Shown in pieces: positions 15,774 to 26,590 of a DNA stretch of 64,000 bases. Position 1 is the stretch's first letter. Every line of letters starts with the position of its first letter. The position numbers and the translations under genes were made by a program. The notes below the pieces were generated by a model that made no database searches, was not told the DNA's origin, and was given only the letters and a program-made list of their open reading frames with translations. Source of the DNA: Coenobita brevimanus. Its lineage: Eukaryota > Arthropoda > Malacostraca > Decapoda > Coenobitidae. The stretch covers positions 18,342,639 to 18,406,638 of the forward strand of contig CM064732.1 in NCBI GenBank assembly GCA_032717465.1. The letters run 5' to 3'.

Positions 15774-15869
15774 CCGTTATTACCACCTATGAATGGAGTA
15801 ACGCATTTTCTGTCATGTTACTAAGTCATTATCATCATCATCATCACCACCACCACCACCACCACCACC
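15652..15869. repeat. (ATC)n composite duplicated as a unit of about 90 bp
   Basis: The segment ACCACCTATGRATGG...ACGCATTTTCT.TCATGTTACTAA occurs twice, at about 15693-15738 and 15784-15824. Each copy is flanked by ATC runs, and the second ends in an ACC run. The duplication therefore included the microsatellite. Confidence 0.85.
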
Positions 15870-16745
15870 TAATGCCTAGTTATAGATGTTGTGAGGCAGG
15901 ATCCAGAAACAAGGAAGAGGAAAATACGCAAGTGGAGAGCTAACCCCAAGATATCCAGTGAAATGGGCCTCGTAATCATTCGTACGTCATTTTAGGCCAC
16001 CTGTATCTTGGCTCCACCTTACGTTAAAATAATCCGTTGGTAGCTTCATAATGTGTTACTTAAAATTATCTTACTGTCCGAACATGGGAAAAAAATATCG
16101 TTCACGTTCAGATTCATATGCTAAGGTGAGAGCCAAATAAAGCAATACAGCATCAGACGGAACCAGAGTTATTGAGAACTTCAAGAAAAAAACAAACAAA
16201 CATAGAAACGTTTTGCTCACATCCCATTTCATTGATTATGTGAGCTGTACACTGTTCTCACCTCACTTCCTCACCCCCACCCTCGCACCCCGCCACTCAC
16301 TCCCCCACTCACTTCACCCTCTCACCCCCACTTCCTCACTCCCGCCTCCTTACCCCCACCTCCTCATATTACCTCCTCACCCCTACCCCCGACACCACAG
16401 TCAAGAGGAAAGTGCACGTAAGAGTTAAACGCCGTGGAAGCCTGAACCCCAGTGAATCATGCACAAAGATATATGACTGGGGTTGCGTGTGATGAGTAGC
16501 CGAATGTGTCAGTCACTTGAAAGAAATTGTGGGGCGCCTTGTTCACCATTAGCCCAACAAAGGAGAACAGTTAGGCAGTAAAAAAATAACCTCCTCCCTC
16601 CTCCCATAAAAGTACATGTAAAAAAAAAGAGGAAGGATTTAAAAAAAAAATAAAAGAAAACTATCAGTAAGTGTGCAAATAACTTAGATACACGTGATTC
16701 ATAGATATGGTGATATCCACAAGGAATTCAGGGCTCTGTCGTGTA
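15870..16745. other. No gene seen
   Basis: Includes a C/A/T-rich block at about 16250-16400 made of TCACCCCCAC-like units, and A-homopolymers near 16620-16660. Confidence 0.45.
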
Positions 16746-17285
16746 GGTATCATCAGTGGAAAATGTTTCCACTTTCTTTCCCTCTTTTTCCTTCCTCTCC
16801 TTTCATCAACTTTCCTACTCCTTCCATGCCTACTATCTCCCCTGTCCTGCCCTACCTTTTAGTCCTCATCCTCCGCAGTCTCTCTCCCTCTCACCTTTCC
16901 TGACTCTCCACCTCTCACCAATTCTCTATCTTCCTTCTTCCTTTCCCTCTCCATCTCCATACACTCCCATCCCTTGACATACCATTCTCTCCCTCCATCT
17001 CCTTCTCTGTCTTCCTCACTCCCGTCTCTCAGCTCTTTTTCTCTCACCTTTACTTCTTCATCTCTCCCTCCATCTTCTCTCCCTTTTCCCCCCTTTACCC
17101 TCTTACCAGCTCCCTTTTCCTTCCTTTCATACACTCCCCATCCCAATCTTATCCTTTGGTCCCTCCATCCCCGTCTCCTTTTCTCCCTGAACCTCTTCCC
17201 TTTCCTTCACTCCCTTTTCCACCTCTCCATCTACCCTACTTTACCCAACCCTCCCTTCCTCCCTCCTCCCCACCTCGCCTAACAA
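16746..17285. repeat. Pyrimidine-rich low-complexity block
   Basis: Over 500 bp of C/T-rich DNA with TCTCCCTCC-type words. Open frames on both strands reflect composition only. Confidence 0.75.
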
Positions 17286-17737
17286 ATTGCCTATAACACT
17301 GCTGCTAATAGCAAGGGAAGGCAGGTTTAAACGGCGATAAAGCACTCAGTCAGCCATTTGAGGGAGTGAGGGGCGTGTCTGTGTATGTGTGAGGGAAGGC
17401 CAGGGCCATATTTATCAAGTCTCTTAAGTAATTTTCAGGATAATCAAGTCTCCATGGCAGCTTACTGTTGTTAGACATCCTTTTTATATTTTGTTTTTGT
17501 TTCTCCTTTTCTCTCGCTTGTCCTTTACACACATGGATTATTATAGTTTATTTTTCGACCTCAATTTTGGACACTGAACTCTGAAGTCAGTTAAATCGCT
17601 TAATAGCAACAAGATCCAACTACGAACCAACTACAGTGTCCTCGGGGGGAAGGAGTAAAGAAAATTTTTAAAAAGCCAAAAGTGACGTAACTCGGCCCCC
17701 ATATCACAGTACCAATTGCCTTCTTATACACAACGTA
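17286..17737. other. No feature recognised
   Basis: Mixed-composition sequence with no ORF of interest. Confidence 0.45.
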
Positions 17738-17935
17738 TTCTCTTCATTCTGGTGATATATTTTCTGCCTTATTCCTTACTCCTAGACGAGATCATTCAGT
17801 CTAGGGTAAGTTTTTCTAATCATGGAGGTTAGATATAGCCTTCGTTAACCATTTCAGTACTAGATGATTTTTCTCAGATGAATAAAATCGTCTAGGGGTA
17901 GCAATAATAGAAAAATGCATACTTGAAATAAAGCC
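17738..17935. repeat. Fold-back element (TTAA family), full-length but diverged
   Basis: Shows in order a decayed left end (TTCATTCTGGTGATAT), arm TAGACGAGATCATTCAGTCT, GAGGTTAGATATAGCCTTCG, central TTAACCATTTCAGTAC, and the complementary arm GATGAATAAAATCGTCTAG followed by GGTAGCAATAATAG. The order matches the 19771-19967 exemplar. Confidence 0.75.
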
Positions 17936-18090
17936 TTTTTTTTTTTTTTTTTTTTTTTTTTTCTTATTGCTGTAGTCGTTAGATGCAGCCTTCATTACCC
18001 CTATTCATTGCAAAACGCCTCCACCAAGCTGAATGAAATCGATTAGTGGCTGCAATTATAGAGAAAAAAATGTATCATTCCAGCGAGCCT
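17936..18090. repeat. T-homopolymer and partial fold-back element
   Basis: A T run of about 26 bp at 17937-17962 is followed by GTTAGATGCAGCCTTCATTACCCC and CAAGCTGAATGAAATCGATTAG. This is a right half of the same family, without its left arm. Confidence 0.6.
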
Positions 18091-18900
18091 CAAACAAACT
18101 TTACAAATACTGAGTCGTAACTTAGCTCCCAGACCGCAGGACCTCCTTCATCACCTCCGCTCTAAGGGGGGAGAGGGGGCTTTTCTGGGGTGCTTGCGGT
18201 TTGTTGGGGTAGACGGGGGGAAGGAAGGGAGCAGGTGGGTAAGGAGAGGGGAAGGAAGAGGAAGGAAGATTGTGTGTCTGAGTATTTGTTTTTGGTGGAA
18301 CTCTGTGTGTGACTGTTTATAGTCGAACTGTTTATTTGTTTGTTTTTGGTGGAATTGTGTGTTTGTTATTAGTGGGATGGTTTGTGTGTAACCGGTGGGA
18401 TTGTGTGTTTGACTGTCTGCATTTTATGGGATTGTGGGTTGAATATTTATTTTTAGGGGAACTGCTGACTGGGTTCTTATTTTCGGTGGGATTGTAGGCT
18501 ATATAGTTGTTCTTTCTGTTTGGGGATTTTTAAAGACTTGTTGAAAAGGTGTGGGGGAGGATTGTAACACGCCAGATATATGATATCGGTGTGTGTTTAC
18601 TTTCGTCTTGTTGATAGTTGCCCATTTTCTTGCTGGACTAAGCCCATTAAAACCTACACGCTGCTAATGTTATCCGTTTTAACCAATATTCTTCTGATTA
18701 GTAAGGGAGTCGGAATGAGGACAGGAAAGATACAAGGCACAGGCAATGAAGGAGAGGGCAGTAGTTACAGACAGTGGCTTGGTGTAGATTTCATTATTTT
18801 GATTAATATGGACATGCTTTACCTTCTAAGAGCCTACTCCACACTCTCGGTGACAGTCAGTAGGGCTCTAATTCACTTCAGAGATCAGAACCGAGAAGAT
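18091..18900. other. G/T-rich stretch without a gene
   Basis: About 18160-18560 is G-rich with loose TGTTTTTGGTGGGATTGTGTGTTTG-like repeats of roughly 40-50 bp. The remaining part is unremarkable. Confidence 0.5.
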
Positions 18901-19590
18901 ATAGTCACTGGGTCTCCCTGTCCCTTCTTTTCTCCATTCCAAACCCCAATTTCCTATCCCCTCACTCATCTCTGCTGTTCCTTTTTTCACTTCCTTTCCT
19001 TTTCTCCCCTTTTTGCATCTTTACTCCATTCCTTCTCTTTCACAATGCATATCTTCCGCATTCCTTCTCTCCTACTTGCTCGTCTTCTCTGGACCCTCTT
19101 TCTCTTTCCTCCACTCATTTCCTTCTCTCCCTCTTTGCATCTTATCTCCATTTCTTATCTTCCTCTGCATCTTTTCTCCATTCCTTCTCTCTTACTCCCA
19201 GTTTTCTCTGGACCCTCCTTCTCTTTCCTCCACTCTTTCCCCCTCCTTCCTCCTTACCTCTCTCTCTTCCCACTTCTAACTCCCTTCCATTTCCTCTCCA
19301 CTGTTATCCTTGTCTCTCCTTTCTCAGCCTTTCCCCTCCCCTCCTCTGGTACCTTCCTCCCTCCCTCTCAATCTTCCCATTGCTGCTCCCTTCCTTTCCT
19401 CCAGTTCTCTTTCTTCTTTGGCTCTGGGCCTTTTTCTCCCCATTCCAGCTTCCTCCTCCATCCCATTCTTTCTTCCCCCTACCCCCTCATTCTCTCTCCT
19501 AGATTATCTCCCTCCATACTCCCTCCTCTTTATCCCTTCTCCCCCTTCTCCCTCTTCTTCACCCCCTCCCTGAGCCTCCTCCTAATATAT
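18901..19590. repeat. Pyrimidine-rich degenerate repeat block
   Basis: C/T-rich DNA with loosely repeated words such as TTTCTCCATTCCTTCTCT and CTGGACCCTC.TTCTCTTTCC. A 338-codon open frame crosses it, but it shows only composition-driven Ser/Pro/Phe/Leu runs. Confidence 0.75.
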
Positions 19591-19770
19591 GTATAGATCA
19601 GCCGGAGTGACTGGCACCCATTAATCTAAAGTAACTAATGAGGTGGATAGGTGGTCTGCCTCCTATGTTTATAAACCCACTGTGTTGCATTCGCACGACT
19701 CGTGTTTCATTCTTACTACCCACAAACGATTTTATTCAGCCTAGAACCCATTCACCCCCCAGCAAGACCA

Positions 19771-19967
19771 TTAATCCCTTCAGTTTATTATATTCGTGCT
19801 ATCACCAGACGATTTTACTTAGCTGTGGGGAGAGAATTCGAAGCGCAGAGGTTAGATACAGCATTCATTAAACCCCTTCAGTAAGAGAACTTTCCTGAGC
19901 TGAATAAAATCGTCTGGCATTGTAGCAGGATTAAGCAATAAAAAACACCATCGAAAAGAAAGGTTAA
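19771..19967. repeat. Fold-back element (TTAA family), best-preserved single copy
   Basis: 197 bp beginning and ending with TTAA (19771-19774 and 19964-19967). The left arm at 19805-19824 (CCAGACGATTTTACTTAGCT) is the near-perfect reverse complement of the right arm at 19898-19917 (AGCTGAATAAAATCGTCTGG). Between them lies GAGGTTAGATACAGCATTCATTAAACCCCTTCAGTAAGAG, shown here in consensus order, which includes a second copy of the terminal motif. No ORF is present. A TTAA boundary is what piggyBac-type transposases produce, so a non-autonomous piggyBac-like element is possible but unproven. Confidence 0.82.
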
Positions 19968-20100
19968 GATCTAGTGTACTCCCTATGCTGGTTGTAACGG
20001 TCTTTGAATTGTATATTGATTTTCACTAGTCGATTTTAGCAGCTGTGATAGGTGAGGGGTGGGGTTGATAGTGATAGTTATGAAAACCTTTCTGACATCC

Positions 20101-20102
<2 letters not shown>

Positions 20103-20158
<56 letters not shown>

Positions 20159-20177
20159 GCACGCACGCACGCACGCA
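20103..20177. repeat. (AC)n-(ACGC)n microsatellite
   Basis: AC to about 20154, then ACGC tetramers to 20177. Confidence 0.95.
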
Positions 20178-20312
20178 GAGGCGATGTGACAGGGTACGTA
20201 AGTGGAATTCTTCAAAAATTCTTCCTAGCAGGTGACTTGTTTCTTATCGCACCCCTGTACTCTGCGTCAACCCTGCTATATCTCAGTACCTTGTTTACTC
20301 TTTTTTTTTCTC

Positions 20313-20495
20313 CTCTCTCTCTCTCTCTCTCTCTCATAAAATTCCTATAACCCTTCCACACCCCACGCCAGCAACGGGAGCCCTATAAGAGTACTCGATC
20401 CCCTGGTGTGGGTTAAACCGGGTCGAGCCATCCGACCCACGCATGAAGGTATTCTTAATCGCCGATTGACCTGTCCCCCTGATGCTCGCACCCTC

Positions 20496-20530
<35 letters not shown>
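20313..20530. repeat. (CT)n, SINE-like segment and (ATC)n tail
   Basis: CT at 20313-20335. A unique segment follows and runs straight into ATC repeats at 20497-20530. The segment contains GTGGGTTAAACCGGGTCGAGCC. A unique body ending in a trinucleotide array recurs at 43.2 kb and 60.1 kb and may mark short retroposons. Confidence 0.45.
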
Positions 20531-20531
<1 letters not shown>

Positions 20532-20604
20532 TATTTGTGTATTGAAACAGCTATTTTACTAGTTTCTTCTCTCTCTTTACAAAAGTTTTCATAATGTTAA
20601 TAAT

Positions 20605-20735
20605 AGTTTTCTCAAAATGGAGGCGTTAGATTCAACCTTCATTAATCCCTTCGGTACAGGTGCAAGATATGACAGCTGAATTCAGTCGTCGAGAGAGACG
20701 GATAGAGAGAGAACAATAATGTCATCATACTGAAA
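20605..20735. repeat. Partial fold-back element (TTAA family)
   Basis: GCGTTAGATTCAACCTTCATTAATCCCTTCGGTAC is followed by CAGCTGAATTCAGTCGTCGAG, which matches the right half. The left arm is missing. Confidence 0.6.
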
Positions 20736-20984
20736 GGGTCGAGGCTGTTTATGTAGTTGAGCTGGTAATATCGATAAAAATGTCCAATTCCATCAAAGAC
20801 GCAAACCCTGCCCACCTGACGTTAATCTACATGCACCTGAAGTGGTTAGCATAGTCACCTGTAGCACTTTACGGGGGCCCGGTGTGCTAAACCTTGTCAG
20901 ACCACCACTGTTGCTCCTTTAGAACAATAGTGTACATGCTACCTTGAACACCGACACATGCATACAGACCTCGGTACTAAAGTG

Positions 20985-22085
20985 AGATTATTATCACACT
21001 ACGGATATACTTTCTACCGTACCGAGATATACTGTACGTTCTATTGCAGTAAAGTATGTGTTTTTACTGTGCTTCCATACTGGGGTATACTTTCTACTAC
21101 ACTAAGGTAATGAAGTATAATATTTACTACTGTACCATGCTAAGATATACTCTACAACACTTCTATAATATTCTACATGTCTTACCACACACCCGTACTT
21201 TTACATCTACTTTCTACTGCACCTCCCGTATTTAGACCTACTTTCTACCATACCATGTTAACAAAATATATAATTTACCACATTACCATAGTGAGATACA
21301 CAGTACCTTCTACAGGACTAAGGTATAGTTCCTACTGTTCTCTGACACTGCGGTACTAAAATATATACCTAATGACACTGGTCTACTGATATATACTTTT
21401 TACCACACTTAGCCACTAAACCATATATCTAACTACGCTATGCTGCTGAGATATACATTCGACTGTACTCGAAATTTCACTATGCGTTTGTATTTTACTA
21501 CGGTGTTTATCACTAGAGTATAACATGCAATATACAACATTATGGTACTATAGCGTATATTATGTAACACTACAGCACTATAACATGCATACCACCACAC
21601 CACGGTACACCAGAATACAGTATGAAGCAGAACAGTACTCTAACATGCATTCTACAACACCACGGTACTTGATCATCATACCAGAATATTACGGTACAAG
21701 AGCATGAAGTCAAGTAGTGCTGTATTATAGCATCTACACTACGGTACTGCAGTGTGCATCCCACCACACTACTGTACCATAGCATGCACTGTGCAAAACA
21801 TAAGGTACCATAGCATCCAGAGTTACAACACAACGATAAAACACAGTGGTATAATAGCTCAAAATCCACCAACGCCTTACGGTACCAAAGCATGCACCTA
21901 CAACACGCCATGAACCACGGCATTTGACTTAGAAAACGGTACAAGCTGTTTATAACGCGGTACCGTACTATATAACTTAAGGTCCATGGGTACAAACGCT
22001 CGCAAATCCTCACACTACGAGCATGTAAGTTACGGCTCAACGGTACGAACAGCTTACAAATCCCTGGCATCTTACGGTACAGCCA
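20985..22085. repeat. Highly degenerate tandem array, CTACGGTACTATAGCATGCA-like unit
   Basis: About 1.1 kb in which ACCACACTACGGTACTAAAGTATAC-like words recur every 25-35 bp with many substitutions. The left part favours GATATAC, the right part CATAGCATGCA. The 196-codon minus-strand frame here is rich in Tyr, Cys and Arg because of the repeated word. Confidence 0.7.
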
Positions 22086-22139
22086 CTGGTGTATCTCTGG
22101 TAGATATAAAACTCCTTCACTCCCTGCTGACCGTAAACC

Positions 22140-22560
22140 CGACTTCCCTTCACCCCCCACGCGAACCCCCCCTTCCTCGCTTTCAGCCCCCTCCCTACCT
22201 TCCCCTGCCTCTTCATCTTCCTTCTTCGTCTTCTCTCACCAAGTCTCTCGTTTTCTTCCTTCTTCTCAGTCCCCTTTTACTAACTCTCTATCACCTCCTC
22301 TTCCTCCTTCTCATCTTCTTATAACCTCTCCTTTATTCATCAACTCCTCATAGCTCTTCAGCCTATTCCACTCCTGCCACCAACTCTCCGTTCCTCTTCA
22401 TCCTCTTCTTCCACCACCTCTCCTTAGATTCTCTCCTCTTCCTCTCCCTCACCCTCTTCTTTCTGGTCCTCTTTCCCACCCTTCCTGCCGTAGGACTCCC
22501 CTCTCTCCTCTCTTAAACCACTCGTCCCCCACCAAGCTCTCAGCCACTAAGTAATTTACG
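22140..22560. repeat. Pyrimidine-rich low-complexity block
   Basis: C/T-rich with TCCTCTTC words. No coding signal. Confidence 0.65.
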
Positions 22561-22589
22561 CTCCTATACCTCATTATACCTGGTTGATT

Positions 22590-23010
22590 CACTACTCTTG
22601 GAGGCGAAATACTGCTACTATCTGCTACGAACTGCTGCTATTTTCTGCTACTTTCTGCTGATCATCGCTCCTTTCTACTACTCATTGCTATACTAGTCAC
22701 TGCTTTCAACCTCTCACTGCTACACATTGCGGTGCTACTCAACTGTTTTCAGCCTCACACTGCTACACTCTACTCCTTTCTGATACTCCCACTTTTTGCT
22801 ACCCTTTGCCATTCACTGCCCTCTGGTGATTGTTGGCTCCGATATTCCTAGCCACTGCTCTCTGTTATAACACTTCTGTCTGCCACTCAATATTTCTTTC
22901 ACTTTTGCCACTCACGACTCTGTGTCACATCTATACACCCTGCCACACAACACTGTAGCAAGTTCACTCTCTGCCTCTTATCACCTCTGCCACTAAATAC
23001 GCACAGTTTT
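22590..23010. repeat. Degenerate CTGCTACT-type array
   Basis: Repeated words CTGCTAC, CACTGCTACAC and CTTTCTGCTACT at irregular spacing over about 400 bp. Confidence 0.6.
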
Positions 23011-23665
23011 ATATTACGACTAATCATCCTCCACCTTGCAACATCTAGCATACATCCATCGTTCATACTTATATTTTCTCAGCCACTTCCCAGTTTGAGA
23101 AATCTTGCTTACCAAGAGCATCGTCGATTTCGCTATACAGAATTACGTAACTATATACTTAGTAACCGTCGTTCTTGGTTACCGTGCTTAGCAAAACCGA
23201 CCACAATTATATCTTTCGACATTACGTCCTATTTAGCAATTATTTTAAGGTACAATACATTCTTCCTTGTGCTATCCCCTTTTGTATCGGCCATCCTTCT
23301 TGATTACCTCCTTTTTTATCAGAATTATCCTTAAGATTAGTAAAGACGTCATGCAATAGCCACAAGGATATAAACACCGAGCTTCGCCACGGTGGGGTTA
23401 ATGCCCTGTCTATCTCTTCCCCTAACCCAGCAACACCCACTCGTCCAAGCCACCTTGCCTAGCTACCCCCTGTACTTAGCAACATACCATCTCTTCCTGT
23501 ACCCTGTCTCTCTCTTTATCCTGCTGACTTTGCTTGCCTACACCCTTCCTCTTGGCTAATCTTAAGCTATACTTAGATATTCTTGCTTCGTCCAGTCTGG
23601 CTGTATATCCTGCTTCATAAACTCTGTTCCCTACTACCCAGACTCCTCACATATCCTGCCCTGCG
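23011..23665. other. No gene seen
   Basis: Mixed sequence. The 79-codon frame at 23095-23334 has no recognisable domain. Confidence 0.45.
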
Positions 23666-23687
23666 CTAACCTAACCTAACCTAACCT
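23666..23687. repeat. Short interstitial arthropod telomere-type repeat
   Basis: Four CTAAC units plus CT, equivalent to (TTAGG)4 on the other strand. This is the common arthropod telomere motif. Confidence 0.8.
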
Positions 23688-23899
23688 CTACACTCTACCT
23701 TACCAGATACCCTCCTGTGAGACTTGGGGGAAGTTATTTTGTGAAAGATTTGTTAAGACTGCTTAAATGAAATCCACATCCACGTGTTATTCCCTACCTC
23801 ACCCGGAGATCGATCTTGTGTCCTTTTCAGCGGCAGTCCACCACTTCACTTCACAGACTAACCAAGTCCTCGAAACCCTCATTCTGCCTTACCCCCAAA

Positions 23900-24300
23900 C
23901 TATCCACTTCACCACACAACCTACCTCACCACACATCCTGCCTCACCACACATCCTGCCTCACCACACATCCTGCCTCAGCACACCCCCTGCATTTCCCT
24001 GCCTCAACACACACCCTGCCTTACCCTGCCTCAACACACACCCTGCCTTACCCTGCCTCAACATACACCCTACTTCACCACACATCCTGCCTCACCACAC
24101 ATCCTGCCTCACCACTCACCCAGCCTCGCCACACACCCTGCCTCGCCACACACCCTGCCTCGCCACACACCCTGCCTCGCCACACACCCTGCCTCGCCAC
24201 ACACCCTGCCTCGCTACACACCCTGCCTCGCCACACACCCTGCCTCGCCACACACCCTGCCTCGCCACACACACAGCCTCGCCACACACACAGCCTCACC
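23900..24300. repeat. 17-bp minisatellite, CCTCGCCACACACCCTG
   Basis: A degenerate left part with CCTCACCACACATCCTG leads into at least nine near-identical copies from about 24124 to 24270. Units lie directly end to end with no spacers. Confidence 0.93.
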
Positions 24301-24429
24301 CTTCCTCATTATTCGCCAGCTATGAACCCCACCGGTACACTACGGTACACCCACGCCTAAAACTTGGACCTCCACCACCACTATCACGACCTGTTTGCTG
24401 AGATAACCCCACTACCCTCTACTGCTATG

Positions 24430-24432
<3 letters not shown>

Positions 24433-24465
<33 letters not shown>
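24433..24465. repeat. (AG)n microsatellite
   Basis: Pure tract. Confidence 0.95.
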
Positions 24466-24467
<2 letters not shown>

Positions 24468-25540
24468 AATAAAAGATTATCTTCTCATCCCTCTTCCGTG
24501 CTCATCTGTAGTTAATCAGTTACTTTCATTCTTTTCTATATAATTTACGCAAATCGTGGGCTTTAGTAATAATTCTTGTACGATTCTTTATCAATTTCTT
24601 TACTTCTCAGACAGCCAAGGAGGAGTTAGCGCTTATGTGTGTGACAAATGCAGAAATAATGTAGAAATAATGAAGGCTGCAAGATTTATCCAATTTTTCA
24701 CATTATTTCCTTTAGTACGATACCTTTTTTATTTTATTTTTTGAGGGGGGGACACCTCCAGAAGTTTTTTTTTTTTTTTTTCCCTGTTTCCAAGGTCCAT
24801 TCCGAAGTAAATAAACAGATTAATGAACCTTTTCAGTAAGATAACCTTCTTAATTATTTTCTAGTCACTTTCGAACCTTTTTATTAACTTATTTATTTAT
24901 TTATTTTTTAATGAGATGAATTGCATGTCTGACTAAGGGATTTACAGTACAATAGAGAGAAAAGTTAAATACGGTAACCTTTGTTTTTGTTCTCATTATT
25001 TACACATTATTTGAGGTCAAGATCAATTTTTACATGTGAATTAAAGTAACCTCCTTTGACTGCTTATCCCAGTCGTTTTTCTAATTTTGTCCTTGTTAAA
25101 ACTGTATGGTATTTTATGCTTATCAGGAAAGATCTCGTTCCGAAGGGGTTAATGTCGAAGTATTGGGTTATCATTTTCATTGTTACCTTTTGTTACTGCG
25201 TTGTGTTTTTTCAGTGATAAGCATTAAATTATTTTGCAACATGTTTTTGTCTTATTTTTCTTTGTATCGTTACTTGTATTTTGTGTGTAATTCACCGGGT
25301 CGGTCAGTATCATGTGATGGTTGTGATTATCAGCAGTTTACCCTCTCGGAAGAGAGCTGAGAGCTCATGTAGTCCGATCTAAGGGCAAAGCCTTGACCTT
25401 CAAACACGCACACACCTATCCTCTTGCTCAAGGAGGACAGTGACCACCCGCTTCGTCAGTGAAACTTTTCGCATCCCAAGCAAGGCGCGACCGTCTTAGG
25501 AGATGCTAAATGAGAGTGTTACAACTGAGTCGGCGAGCGG
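24466..25540. other. No supported gene
   Basis: T-rich DNA with homopolymers near 24764-24781. AACCTTTTCAGTAAG near 24826 and GAAGGGGTTAATG near 25142 look like isolated ends of the TTAA fold-back family. The 62- and 84-codon frames have no recognised domain. Confidence 0.45.
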
Positions 25541-25543
25541 ACT

Positions 25544-25746
<203 letters not shown>

Positions 25747-25818
25747 TCCTGCTCAGTTTGGGAGGACAATTTGCTTGATATCTTTGGAGTTTTCAATCTT
25801 TTTGGCATGTCTTATTAA

Positions 25819-25821
<3 letters not shown>

Positions 25822-25882
<61 letters not shown>

Positions 25883-25891
25883 CTCGCTCTC
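25822..25891. repeat. (CT)n microsatellite
   Basis: CT tract ending in CGCTCTCGCTCT variants. Confidence 0.95.
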
Positions 25892-26147
25892 TTCTTTACT
25901 TAAGATGAATTTTTAATATTTTCCTCTCCATTTCTCTTTTCTTCTTCTTTCTCACTTTATTGCGTTATATTTTGCCAAGGGTGAATGGGTGCGTAATGTG
26001 CGTGGTTCCTGTGGGGTTAAATATAACGATTAGTGTAAATGCTCGGGTGATCGCAACGCCGGGGGTGCTGACTCACAGAAATGGCTTAGCGAGAGAAATA
26101 ACATGGCGAGGGAAAAATACTGACTCTCTGCAGGATGAAAGCGTCTT

Positions 26148-26312
26148 TTGTTAATCCCTTATGACTCGCTATGTAGTATTAAATCGTCTTGTCAATCTTT
26201 TATGACTCACACGAGGATTAAATCGTCTGTTAATCCTTCACGAGTCACTGTGTAGGATTAAATCGCTTGTTAATCCTTTATGACTCACGCTTGGTAGAAT
26301 CTAATCATCTGG
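26148..26312. repeat. Four tandem units of about 40 bp, TTAATCCCTTATGACTC...ATTAAATCGTC
   Basis: Four units each begin TTGTTAATCC or similar, contain YATGACTCAC and end in (G/T)ATTAAATCGTC or a variant. The start resembles the fold-back terminal motif and the end its ATAAAATCGTC arm. This suggests tandem amplification of a deleted fold-back half, which is inference. Confidence 0.75.
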
Positions 26313-26524
26313 GGATCCTTGAAATTAATTACGTGTTATCTAAATCGTGATATGGGTAACTGATGGCCTTTGGTTTCTTCTTCCTTGCGTAAAAAAAAGA
26401 AAAAAAAATCCCAGGCTTCTTTTATTTATTTTTAGATGAATAAAGTTGTATGTTAGAGAATAGAGTACTAGAGTAGCCCCGTTCATGAAGGGGTAAAGAC
26501 AGGTGTAACCTATCTATAGACAAT

Positions 26525-26531
26525 AATAATA

Positions 26532-26570
<39 letters not shown>

Positions 26571-26590
26571 AATAGTAGTAGCAGTAGCAG
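26525..26590. repeat. Composite (AAT)n-AAATAAAAATAGTAGTAGCAG repeat; left TSD of LINE A copy 2
   Basis: The same composite order recurs at about 28860-28930, so LINE copy 2 was inserted within a composite microsatellite. CAGTAGCAG at 26582-26590 recurs at 28813-28821 after the tail and is a candidate 9-bp TSD. The repetitive context weakens that call. Confidence 0.75.

Noticed and set aside
18580..19596. 338-codon plus-strand open frame
   Set aside because: The upstream third has no recognisable domain and the rest crosses C/T-rich DNA that lacks stop codons by composition.
21570..22160. 196-codon minus-strand frame rich in Tyr, Cys and Arg
   Set aside because: It follows the degenerate CGGTAC/GCATGC array. 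The residue pattern repeats with the DNA word.
23666..23687. Chromosome end or telomere
   Set aside because: Only about four units, flanked on both sides by ordinary sequence.
24124..24270. Possible CRISPR array
   Set aside because: The 17-bp units are directly adjacent without unique spacers, and the DNA is eukaryotic. It is a minisatellite.
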